Source: Opitutales bacterium (GTDB lineage: Bacteria; Verrucomicrobiota; Verrucomicrobiia; Opitutales; Oceanipulchritudinaceae). From it: a DNA stretch of 23,392 nt. Under the pieces are notes generated by a model. It was given only the letters and a program-made list of their open reading frames with translations, ran no database searches and had not been told where the DNA came from. A program made the translations under genes and the position numbers. Of this stretch, positions 1-7,392 are shown piece after piece. Numbering within the stretch: position 1 is the first letter of the stretch; every line of letters begins with the position of its first letter. The DNA lies in the NCBI GenBank assembly GCA_007123395.1, contig SKLD01000080.1, forward strand, positions 1 to 23,392, given 5' to 3'.

Positions 1-434
1 GTATTAACATCGGCAGTGGCAAAAGGGCCGCCCTCGATTTGCCATGTGACGCCGCCGTCGACCGAGGTTTCCACGACGAGAGTCGGTGGATTCGCATCAC
101 TGCCAAATCGGGCGTAGGCAAAGCTCACCTTACCCACGCCGTCCTCGAAATCGTTGAGCATCGTCATCATGCCGGGGTTGTCCGGGTTTTCGAAGCGAAA
201 TCGGGCAGATCGGCTGTCTCTTTTGCGGTCGGATTGGGATGTGCCGATCAAAACGTTGTCCAGTATCCATTCGACGCCGTCGATATCTACGGCGGCAGGT
301 TCGTAGCCGACCTTCGATGCATTTTCGAAGCCTGTCTCGTAGATAACTTCTTGCCCGCGGGCAGGTGCTGCGGCGAGTAAGACGGCAGCAAAGACAAGAC
401 GGGCGCCGAACCGTAAATGGGTGAGTGTTCTCAT
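1..434 (-). CDS. Secreted beta-sandwich protein, N-terminal part (C-terminus beyond the left edge)
   Basis: Reading the reverse strand from the ATG at 434 gives an open frame of about 144 residues to the window edge with no stop. It begins with a classic signal peptide (MRTLTHLRFGARLVF, then an alanine-rich core ending near APARGQ). The mature part starts EVIYETGFENASK and continues with IDGVEWILDNVLIGTSQSDRK, SARFRFEN, VGKVSFAYARFGSD and VETSVDGGVTWQ. This resembles the N-terminal jelly-roll module often found in bacterial extracellular proteins with lamin-tail or endonuclease/exonuclease-phosphatase domains. That link is from memory of the family. A strong GGAGG lies about 8 nt before the ATG. 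The gene begins 20 bp after the secretin stop, so it probably shares that transcript. Its real function depends on the missing C-terminal domains. Confidence 0.8.
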   Translation of the reverse strand, partial: MRTLTHLRFGARLVFAAVLLAAAPARGQEVIYETGFENASKVGYEPAAVDIDGVEWILDNVLIGTSQSDRKRDSRSARFRFENPDNPGMMTMLNDFEDGVGKVSFAYARFGSDANPPTLVVETSVDGGVTWQIEGGPFATADVN

Positions 435-454
435 GCGGATTGCCTCCGGTGTTC

Positions 455-2929
455 CTACTCGTTGTTGCGCACCCCGCGGTTCACGGCGCCGCCAGGCGTG
501 ACAATCGTCGGGTTCTGGAAGAGCGATCCAGGGTCAACAGAGCTGATCTGCTGGCGCGCGGGCGAACCGCCGGGGCTGATGAGATTTGCTGTGACGAAGA
601 TGAGGAGGTTGCGCTTCTGCGTGCTTTCGGCTTGGCTGCGGAAGAGGCGGCCGAGGAGCGGAATATCGCCGAGGACCGGCACTTTGTCGTGAATGGAGAC
701 AGCCTGCTCGCGGGTGAGTCCGCCCATGACAACGGTGGCGCCGTCCCAGATGGTGACTTCTGTGCGAACGCGGCGTACGCTGAAGATGGGCTGGTAGAAT
801 CCGCTCGGCACGGTGACGGTGGTGTTGGAGGCGATCGCGACGGAAGTACCGCCGTATTCAACAAAGCCCTCGAACTCAGTGACCCGCGGTTCCAGGAGCA
901 GACTGATGGCGTTGTCGTCTTCGACTGTAGGTGTAACTTCCATTTCCACGCCGACATTGCGCACACGGAAGTTTTGTGGTGTGCCCGCCGTGATCGCAAC
1001 CCCCGCCGATCCCGCCTGCGAATCGCCGCGACCGACCTGTGCCTCGACGCGGTCGTAGCTGGATGGATACAAAAGTTCCTGTGCGACGGTGATCTCGGCT
1101 GTTTTGCCGGAGAGCACAGTGACCTTTGGCGCGCTCATGAGGTCATTGCCGGTCTTCCGCTCAAGCGCACGGATGATGAGGTCGATATCGGCTGTTCCGA
1201 TGACTCCGGAAATACGTGCGAAGTCTCCCGCGCCGGCGCCGAGGTCCAGGTTGTTCGGGATAATGGGAGCGCCTTGGGGAATGACGATTTCGCGCCCGGG
1301 TATGGCGGGCTGGCCGTCATCACCGGGGGTATCGGGCAGCACGATCGAGAGAGGGTTTTCAAGGCCTGCAACGGTGAAGGGATCGCTCAAGCGGCGTCCC
1401 TGCGTGTCGAAATGCCGACGGTGCCCGCGCAGTTGCCGCCCGTCGGGGCCGATGATCGGGTTGCCGGTTTGCGGGTCGAAGAGAGGGAAGCCGCCCATGG
1501 CAACGGACCAGTTGAAGCCGAGTTCCTCGAGGTCGCCTTGTTGCACTTCGAGAAAGCGCGCCTCGATTTCAACCTGCTTCACCTCGGTGTAGCGTCGGAG
1601 GATATTGCGCACCCGTTCCATGTTGCGCGGCGTCTGCGTGACAATGAGCTGACCGTCGGCGAGGGCGAGGTTGGCTCCTTCGATCGTGTCGAAGGGCACG
1701 CCGGCGCGCTGGAGGAAGTTGCGCAGGGCGGTTTCTTCTTCACCCGCCGTAGCGCCCAGAACCGGCGTGGGGGGAGGGGCGAAGGGGTCGACCGGTCCTG
1801 CCTGCACGGCGGCAGCACCCGCTCCCAGACCGGTGAGGCGGATGATGGTGGAGCGGCTGATGGGAAAGAAATCCGTCTCGAGGCGTGTGCCCGGCCCCAT
1901 TCCCTGGCGCACGACGACGGCGTCGCTCTGCACATCGTATTCGAAACCGACGGATTCAACAATGAAGTCGAGCACACGGTTAAGCGCGAGGTTGCGCAGC
2001 GTGATGGAAACACGGGGATCGACGCCAGCGGGGTCGATGAGCACCATGTTTACGCCTGCGCCCTCCGGGTCGTAATCTTCGGAGAGGGCGGAGAGCGTGT
2101 CCATGACGCGGCTCAGCGGAACGCCTGCGAAGCTAACGCGCGGCAGGATAATCTCTTGGAGTTTTTCGCGCAGCCCGCGGTCTTCGACGACGGCGCGTGC
2201 CGTGAAATCGCGGTCGAAGACCTGGGGGCGCTGCCATCCGCGGGCAACTTCCTCCATCATCTGCTCACGGGTCTTGTAGCGGTCAAGATCGCCGGCTTCT
2301 CGCACACGCCGGGCGATTTGCGCCTGAAAGTATTTTGCCTCGGCGTTGTTGGGATCGCGGGCTTCAACCTGCGCGTAGGTTTCCCGTGCGCCATCGTAGT
2401 CGCCGGCGATGAATTGGGCGCGGCCGCGGCGCAGCAACTCGGCGATCTGTTCCTGCGAGCGGATAAACCCCGGGCTGACTTCCTCGATGTCGGGTAGTCC
2501 GGCGGTGTCGCGGCGGGTCCTGGGGCGTGTTGGCTGGCGGTGCTCGCCGGTTTCTGTAGCGCGGGCAAGCAGGCGGTCGCTTTCCTCTTGGACGAGGCGG
2601 TCGAGGTCGGTTGGCGTATTTTCCCCGGTGCGCACCTGAGATGCGGTCGGAGGCACCGTCTGGAAGCGGGGTGCCTCGCCGCGTTCACGACGGGCGATAT
2701 CCGCGCGCACGGATTCAAGAAGGGCGCGCACGTTGTTGTCGCCGGGGGCGAGGGCGGCGATTCGGGCGAGCGTTTCCTCGGCTGTATCAAGGTCGCCGGC
2801 GGAGCGGGCGCGCAGCGCCTCCGCGAGCATGGCGACGTGATCAGGCTCCTGTGCTTGTGCGAGCGCGGCAGGGCACAGCGTAAGGAGAAGGCAGAAAAGA
2901 AGACGAAGGATGCAGCGTGTACGGTTCAT
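455..2929 (-). CDS. Amuc_1098-family type IV pilus-like outer-membrane secretin (PilQ position)
   Basis: The 824-residue protein should form the gated outer-membrane ring of a type IV pilus-like or type II secretion-like machine. It has a signal peptide (residues 1-25, ending AQAQ) and a TPR-like helical stretch around 160-200 (AQFIAGDYDGARETYAQVEARDPNNAEAKY). An STN/N0-type domain follows (about 258-340), with an N1-like segment around 420-460 (LIVTQTPRNMERVRNILRR). The secretin beta-domain spans about 570-785 and carries the hallmark VPVLGDIPLLGRLFR at 750-764. The reading frame continues upstream of 2929, but the ATG there opens directly onto the signal peptide, so the longer form is rejected. 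No clear Shine-Dalgarno precedes it. The previous gene ends 19 bp upstream, so translation may depend on coupling. Long low-complexity insertions (about 480-570 and 620-650) are larger than in PilQ of Proteobacteria. Confidence 0.93.
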   Translation of the reverse strand: MNRTRCILRLLFCLLLTLCPAALAQAQEPDHVAMLAEALRARSAGDLDTAEETLARIAALAPGDNNVRALLESVRADIARRERGEAPRFQTVPPTASQVRTGENTPTDLDRLVQEESDRLLARATETGEHRQPTRPRTRRDTAGLPDIEEVSPGFIRSQEQIAELLRRGRAQFIAGDYDGARETYAQVEARDPNNAEAKYFQAQIARRVREAGDLDRYKTREQMMEEVARGWQRPQVFDRDFTARAVVEDRGLREKLQEIILPRVSFAGVPLSRVMDTLSALSEDYDPEGAGVNMVLIDPAGVDPRVSITLRNLALNRVLDFIVESVGFEYDVQSDAVVVRQGMGPGTRLETDFFPISRSTIIRLTGLGAGAAAVQAGPVDPFAPPPTPVLGATAGEEETALRNFLQRAGVPFDTIEGANLALADGQLIVTQTPRNMERVRNILRRYTEVKQVEIEARFLEVQQGDLEELGFNWSVAMGGFPLFDPQTGNPIIGPDGRQLRGHRRHFDTQGRRLSDPFTVAGLENPLSIVLPDTPGDDGQPAIPGREIVIPQGAPIIPNNLDLGAGAGDFARISGVIGTADIDLIIRALERKTGNDLMSAPKVTVLSGKTAEITVAQELLYPSSYDRVEAQVGRGDSQAGSAGVAITAGTPQNFRVRNVGVEMEVTPTVEDDNAISLLLEPRVTEFEGFVEYGGTSVAIASNTTVTVPSGFYQPIFSVRRVRTEVTIWDGATVVMGGLTREQAVSIHDKVPVLGDIPLLGRLFRSQAESTQKRNLLIFVTANLISPGGSPARQQISSVDPGSLFQNPTIVTPGGAVNRGVRNNE

Positions 2930-2948
2930 GGGAGAGAAGGCGTTTGGT

Positions 2949-3770
2949 TTATGGTTCTTCCGGAACAGAGGGATCCGCCGGGATGGAAAATTCGCGGCTT
3001 TCAGCTTCGGTATCATCACCGTGTCGGCGGGTGACCCGCACATGGCCGTTGGCAGGGTCCATAGATTCCACGGTGTAGACAGCGTCACCGTCGCGCCATT
3101 GTCCCCCTTCATTAAGTGCGACGGTGCCGTCCGGCGTTCCGGCGATGAGTTTCCACGAGTCTTCGTAGCGCGGTTCACGGGTGAGGAACACGGTCTCGTT
3201 GGCACGCTCGTCGAAGATTTCGAGCCGGACAACTTCGACAACGTAAGCCGTCTCACCGGCGTCGGCACCGGGCACACGGATACTTTCGACGGAGAAATCA
3301 AGGATGCGGAATCTGCCTTCTTCGACGTGTTCGCCCACGCGTCCGCGCAGCCAGGCATCGGACTCCTCGTCGCGTAATTCGACGATGTAGCGCCCTTCCG
3401 AGCCTGCGTGAGCGGCGTATTGCAGTCGGTAGAGACCGCGCTCGAATCGCGCCGGGGATAAGGCAAAGGGCCGCGGCGGCGGGGTACGCCGGGGCGGTGT
3501 GACGTCGAAGGCGTTGCGCTCGGGGTTGAAGTAAATGATGGGAGGAGAGAAGACTTCGAACAGCCACTCGGGTCCGGCTGACTGGCTTGGTGGTTCATTC
3601 CACGAGGCGGTAGCTGCGGCGGGGACAGCGGCGGCGCGGGGCTCGGGCGGATAAATCTCGGCGGGGGCGGCGGGCAGAGGCGGTGGCGTGGTGCGCAGCA
3701 GGGCGGCGAGACCGGCGGCGAGGAGGGCGGCGGCTCCGATGGCGAAGAACAGGGCGTCGTTGCGGTTCAC
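2949..3770 (-). CDS. Amuc_1099-family pilus-like system protein (single-pass inner-membrane, PilP position)
   Basis: This 273-residue protein has one N-terminal membrane anchor (about 7-25, ALFFAIGAAALLAAGLAALL) and a Pro/Ala-rich linker to about residue 65. A segment PEWLFEVFSPPIIYFNPERN and a beta-rich periplasmic region follow. The W-x-x-x-V/F-F-x-P-P signature after a proline linker is what I associate with Amuc_1099-type proteins of Verrucomicrobiota pilus-like clusters. It sits between the PilO-like protein and the secretin, where PilP lies in pilMNOPQ operons, so a role linking inner-membrane complex and secretin is inferred from position. Its ATG overlaps the previous stop by 4 bp (ATGA), implying translational coupling. 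No lipobox Cys is seen, unlike Proteobacterial PilP. Confidence 0.8.
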   Translation of the reverse strand: MNRNDALFFAIGAAALLAAGLAALLRTTPPPLPAAPAEIYPPEPRAAAVPAAATASWNEPPSQSAGPEWLFEVFSPPIIYFNPERNAFDVTPPRRTPPPRPFALSPARFERGLYRLQYAAHAGSEGRYIVELRDEESDAWLRGRVGEHVEEGRFRILDFSVESIRVPGADAGETAYVVEVVRLEIFDERANETVFLTREPRYEDSWKLIAGTPDGTVALNEGGQWRDGDAVYTVESMDPANGHVRVTRRHGDDTEAESREFSIPADPSVPEEP

Positions 3771-4771
3771 GGCGAGTTCTCCCTTTTGTCCGTGTTTCGC
3801 GGAATAACCTCAAAGTATTCAATTGTCACGACGAAACGCGAAAGATTGTCGCGTACGAGCGGGACGGTGGCCGGAGCGGGTTCACTTGCTCCGTTGTCCG
3901 GCGCGGCAGTGCCGAATATCTCGAAAGGCGTGGGGGCGCGTCCGCGCGCGGTGCCTCCGGTTCCCGCAGGGCGCTCCGTCCGGTCCGCTTCAGGAGTCGC
4001 TGGTTCGACGGAGACGCCGCGCACGGCAAGTGGGAACTCGGGTGAGGCGATGTTGGTCAGAAAGTCGCGCAAAGCGGCGGTGTGGCCTTCAAACGTCACC
4101 TCAAAGGCGAGTGTTTCGACCGCGCCCGGCACGCGGGCGGAGGCGAGCGGGTCGATCCGGAACAACTCAGGTTCGCGCAGGCGTTGTGCCGCCGGTTCCA
4201 ACTCCACAGACTCGCGCCGCACGAGAAGGATGGACCGTGCCTCGGCGTCCACGAGGCGCATGAGCAGGTGTTCGAGCACCTGCCGCTGCCGGTTAAGCGA
4301 CGCCATGGCCGGGACGCGCGCGGCGGCGTCTGCGGTATCGAAGCGGAGGCGTCCTCGCTCCAAAATATCGCGAAAGCCGAAGCCGGTGCCTTCCGGGACG
4401 CGCACACCGCTATCCGCGCACTTCGCTCCCATTCGCTCGGTGAATCCCGCGAGTTCGAAGAACAATTCCTCCGGGCCGCGGTAGTCCGGAGTAGGCTCAA
4501 GGCCGCGCTCAGAGGTGAGGGCGCTGCGGGCGTCGTCGCGCAGAGCGTGTAACCGCCTGATCTCCGTTTCAAGAGCGTGCACAGAGGTATCGACCGGACT
4601 CGGCACAGCAGCTTGCACGGCTTCGAGCGAACGCGCGGTCTGGGCGGTGCGGCGAAGTGCTTCCCGGTTCTCCGCCCGCTTGGAGAACCCTAGCGCCGCC
4701 AGAACGCACGCACCGAGCAGCGGCAGCGCTACGAGTGTCCAGAAGAGTGGTTGGCGTAAGAGCGGACGCAT
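3767..4771 (-). CDS. Amuc_1100-family pilus-like protein (PilO-like)
   Basis: The 334-residue protein has a short cytoplasmic N-terminus, a membrane helix (about 9-29) and a predicted coiled coil (about 30-85, with ALETEIRRLHALRDDARSAL). A periplasmic alpha/beta region follows. Its VETLAFEVTFEGHTAALRDFLTNIAS is typical of PilO-like ferredoxin-fold domains. A low-complexity Pro/Ala/Gly-rich insertion (about 255-305) precedes the final strand DNLSRFVVTIEYFEVI. Architecture, size and neighbours match Amuc_1100 of Akkermansia muciniphila (about 317 residues), known as an outer-membrane-associated immunomodulatory protein. Nothing here shows that host-interaction function is shared. A structural role in the alignment complex is the safer inference. 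It starts 2 bp after the PilM-PilN stop and overlaps the next gene by 4 bp. Confidence 0.85.
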   Translation of the reverse strand: MRPLLRQPLFWTLVALPLLGACVLAALGFSKRAENREALRRTAQTARSLEAVQAAVPSPVDTSVHALETEIRRLHALRDDARSALTSERGLEPTPDYRGPEELFFELAGFTERMGAKCADSGVRVPEGTGFGFRDILERGRLRFDTADAAARVPAMASLNRQRQVLEHLLMRLVDAEARSILLVRRESVELEPAAQRLREPELFRIDPLASARVPGAVETLAFEVTFEGHTAALRDFLTNIASPEFPLAVRGVSVEPATPEADRTERPAGTGGTARGRAPTPFEIFGTAAPDNGASEPAPATVPLVRDNLSRFVVTIEYFEVIPRNTDKRENSP

Positions 4772-4773
4772 TC

Positions 4774-6318
4774 TCAGAGGGGATGTTCCGGTTCGGTCAC
4801 AAGGGTGAACTCAAAGCGCAGGATGCCGGGTTGCGAGGTGTCAAAACGGCGCTCTCCGATGCTTGAAACAAATTCCGAGAGTGTGAAGCCGTCGATGAGA
4901 GCGCCGACGCGTGTGCGCATTTCCGGACTCGCCCGGCTGAGCGGATTTTCGCGGTCGAGCATGCGGCCGGTGAGCTTTAGCTCGACCACGGGGCGCAGAC
5001 GCAGGCCGGGCTCTTCCCCGTAGTCAAATTCTTCCGCTCTGTCGACAGGCGGCGGGCTGCGGCGGACTTCGAGCCCGTCGATCCATACGTCCTCCACGGC
5101 GAGAAGGCGCTCCTGTAAATCCGCGAAAAATCGCAGCCAGTTGCCCCGTCCCCCGGCGAGCGCACCGATATCATGCAATTCCGCTGCCAGCGTGTCGGCC
5201 TCTTCGCTGAGCTTGCGCACTTTTGCGTCGATGGCATAGATCGGAGAACCGGCTTCACGCAGTGCGGCTTCGTGCTTCGCGAGCTGGTGGCCCGCGCAAC
5301 GCTCGCCCACGTAGAAGACGACACCTGCCGCAAGAAAAAGGCCGGCCCCAAGGCAAAGCGCGGGTATGCGGCGGCGTGCGGCACGGGCCTCACGCATGGG
5401 GCCGGGCAGCAAATTGATGCGCAGTCCGCCCGGCGCTCCGCTCTCGGCGACAGCGCCAAGCATCACCGCATGAGTGCCGTCGCCCGCAACAGCCGCACCC
5501 GCCTCTGCGCGAAGCAGTTCCACGCCAATGCCGAGTTGTGCGGCGAGAAGCGAGGGCAGCTCGGCCACGTTGTCCAGTGCCGAACCCGCGACGAATGCGC
5601 GGTCCGGATTGTAATCCTTGTTTTGGCGCTTCTGCGCTGCAAGTGAGCGCGCGATTTCTCCGCCGAGGCGGCGCACGAAAGCCTCCCGGTCCCCTCCCGC
5701 CGACTCGTGGCCGAAAGCCGCCGTGCGTAGCGAAAAGTGTTCCCTGCCTACGAACACAAGGTGCGTTGCACGGTGTCCGGCGTCGATCAATACACGGTCG
5801 CCGCCGCCTTCCGCCGCGCGGGCGGCGTTGACCATGCAGGCGGGTAGCGCGGCAATTTCCGCCGGGGGCAGGCCCACCGACTTTAGGGCATCGACAATCC
5901 CTTCCGGCCACTCCCGTCGCACTGCTATGAGCGCCACCCGGCGTTCGAATCCGTCGTCGGCAACTACCGCGTGGTCCCAGACCACTTCCTCTAGTGGATA
6001 GGGCACCGCTTGCCGCACTTCGTGCCGCAGCGTTTCAGCCGCTTTCGCGGTGGCCACACGCGGGACTTCCACCACCTTGGCCAGAAGGGGCATGGGCGCG
6101 CAGACAACCGTCAGTGGCACACCCCGTCGGGGGGCGGGCTCTAATCGGGAGACGGCGGCCGCCACGGCGCCGGCATAGACACGAGGATCATCCGTGTTGG
6201 CGGAGATTTCCACCGCGGCGAAGGCTTCGATGCGGGGCGGCGCTGAAGCCGTGTCGATGCGGGCGAACGCAACATGCCCTGTGCCCGCGTAGAGCACATC
6301 CCGCCGCCGGGTTCTCAC
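4774..6318 (-). CDS. pilM: PilM-PilN fusion: actin-like ATPase with C-terminal membrane domain (Amuc_1101 family)
   Basis: The 514-residue protein joins two functions. Residues 1-295 are PilM-like (actin/FtsA fold): an N-terminal phosphate-binding strand (YAGTGHVAFARID), the segment LRHEVRQAVPYPLEEVVWDH typical of PilM, a second phosphate loop (VLIDAGHRATHLVFV, 176-190) and an adenosine motif (FVAGSALDNV, 242-251). Residues 299-305 read LRINLLP, the short N-terminal motif by which free PilN normally docks onto PilM. A membrane helix follows (about 319-337), then a coiled coil (about 340-385) and a PilN-like periplasmic domain to the end. PilM and PilN are separate proteins in most pilus systems. 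The start is a GTG overlapping the upstream stop by 4 bp (GTGA), and the next gene begins 2 bp downstream. The protein should nucleate the inner-membrane platform linking cytoplasm and periplasm. Confidence 0.9.
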   Translation of the reverse strand: MRTRRRDVLYAGTGHVAFARIDTASAPPRIEAFAAVEISANTDDPRVYAGAVAAAVSRLEPAPRRGVPLTVVCAPMPLLAKVVEVPRVATAKAAETLRHEVRQAVPYPLEEVVWDHAVVADDGFERRVALIAVRREWPEGIVDALKSVGLPPAEIAALPACMVNAARAAEGGGDRVLIDAGHRATHLVFVGREHFSLRTAAFGHESAGGDREAFVRRLGGEIARSLAAQKRQNKDYNPDRAFVAGSALDNVAELPSLLAAQLGIGVELLRAEAGAAVAGDGTHAVMLGAVAESGAPGGLRINLLPGPMREARAARRRIPALCLGAGLFLAAGVVFYVGERCAGHQLAKHEAALREAGSPIYAIDAKVRKLSEEADTLAAELHDIGALAGGRGNWLRFFADLQERLLAVEDVWIDGLEVRRSPPPVDRAEEFDYGEEPGLRLRPVVELKLTGRMLDRENPLSRASPEMRTRVGALIDGFTLSEFVSSIGERRFDTSQPGILRFEFTLVTEPEHPL

Positions 6319-6974
6319 GGGTCTGCCTCCTCTCGTGCCGCGGGCGTGGGCTCGCGGCGGATGAACGAGGGCAGGTTGCGGAAGCGGCCGGACTCCCGTT
6401 GATAAAACGGTGTCAGGTAAATCGGTAGCAGCACACCGTCGTTTTTCGGCGCGTTCTCTGTCATGTGGCGAAGGAAACTCTGCGCCGCCTGCGGATCCCC
6501 GAGATTGCGCGAATACTGTTCAGGCGCATTGGGCAGCGGCTGACCGTCCACGGATAAAGCCACCCGCCATGCATACGGCTCTCGCTGCAAGCGGTCGCGG
6601 TCGACGATCTCAGGTGGTAGGTAGAAATATACAAACACGCGCTGATTTTGCGCGAGCGCCGTGATCTCCGCGCGTGAACGGTAGAACTCATAGCCCGCCG
6701 CCGTAGCGTCGCCGACGGCATAGGCCGCTTGGAAAATAACCTCGATGCGCGAGTTAAAGCGCGCCGCATGGCCCTCGCCGCCCTCAACAGAGGGCCCGCC
6801 CCGCAATTCCACGGCCGTCTCCAACCAATGCCCGTCCATTCCCGGGGCGCGGTCGCGCGCGAAACGAACGTTTTGCACACTCACCGGCTGTGCGATGGCG
6901 GTGACGTGGACGACCGCCCCGGCGACCGCAAGCACAAGGCACAAGAGTTTTCGTCCACAATTGCCGAGAACCAT
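6315..6974 (-). CDS. Amuc_1102-family exported pilus-like protein (first gene of the operon)
   Basis: This 219-residue protein has a signal peptide (MVLGNCGRKLLCLVLAVAGAV, cleavage probably near AIAQ) and a beta-rich body: VSVQNVRFAR, GHWLETAVELRGG, FNSRIEVIFQAAY, RVFVYFYLPPEIVDRD and AWRVALSVDGQPLP. Alternating strands of this kind fit the immunoglobulin-like fold I recall being reported for Amuc_1102. A charged tail (about 190-219) ends the protein. The ATG at 6974 is preferred over the adjacent in-frame TTG at 6977. No strong Shine-Dalgarno is visible, but a GC-rich hairpin (6990-7007) lies just upstream. It overlaps the following gene by 4 bp. Its position at the head of the operon suggests a structural or assembly role in the periplasm or outer membrane. 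The exact job is unknown. Confidence 0.78.
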   Translation of the reverse strand: MVLGNCGRKLLCLVLAVAGAVVHVTAIAQPVSVQNVRFARDRAPGMDGHWLETAVELRGGPSVEGGEGHAARFNSRIEVIFQAAYAVGDATAAGYEFYRSRAEITALAQNQRVFVYFYLPPEIVDRDRLQREPYAWRVALSVDGQPLPNAPEQYSRNLGDPQAAQSFLRHMTENAPKNDGVLLPIYLTPFYQRESGRFRNLPSFIRREPTPAAREEADP

Positions 6975-7392
6975 CAAACATAAGAGCTAGGCGCTCCCGC
7001 TAGCGCCGCAATGCTAAAGCTGCGCGATGTGAATAACTCGTCAAAGCATGAGGCGAAAACCGCAGCCGCACTGCATCCACCCAGTCTAAAAAACTCGGAC
7101 TTACAACAAGTTCGTGCCGCATCATAAAATTATAAACGGATGATGATACCCGTAAATTTACATTACCCAGCACTCTACCACTTTTTATATAGCTCAGAGT
7201 TAAATATTAATACCGGAAGATCGTGTATGGAATTATTTATTTGCCATGCATTGCGGGCCCTGTAGATTACCACTCAGTCTCTCAAAATGGTGCCGCGCGG
7301 ATGACTCTGCTGGCTGGCGTGTGCGTGATTCGTGGCGGTGTGGTGCCTGCGGTCTTGCACGGACGTCGAAAATCGCTTCTCCATGACCGGGA
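6975..7392. other. Divergent intergenic region between the pilus operon and the glycosyltransferase
   Basis: This 418-bp non-coding stretch is markedly AT-rich between about 7110 and 7250, unlike the flanking genes. It must hold promoters for both divergent units, but I see no convincing -35/-10 pair. A perfect 6-bp stem with a 6-nt loop (GGCGCT 6990-6995 / AGCGCC 7002-7007) lies in what would be the 5' untranslated region of the pilus operon. A smaller inverted motif (ACGG-N10-CCGT) lies near 7137-7154. No RNA gene or small protein is supported. Confidence 0.6.

Noticed and set aside
39..380. Plus-strand 113-codon open frame at the left edge
   Set aside because: It is antisense to the exported protein running 434 to 1, which has a strong ribosome-binding site, a signal peptide and recognisable sequence.
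425..2497. Very long plus-strand open frame (690 codons) opposite the secretin gene
   Set aside because: It is the antisense of a confident secretin with signal peptide and hallmark motifs. Its composition (Asp, Gly, His and Cys rich) is typical of antisense frames in GC-rich genes and no domain is recognisable.
2930..3598. N-terminal extension of the secretin frame to a 1047-residue protein
   Set aside because: The extension overlaps the Amuc_1099-like gene on the same strand in another frame, is Ser/Pro/Thr rich without features, and the signal peptide begins exactly at the ATG at 2929.
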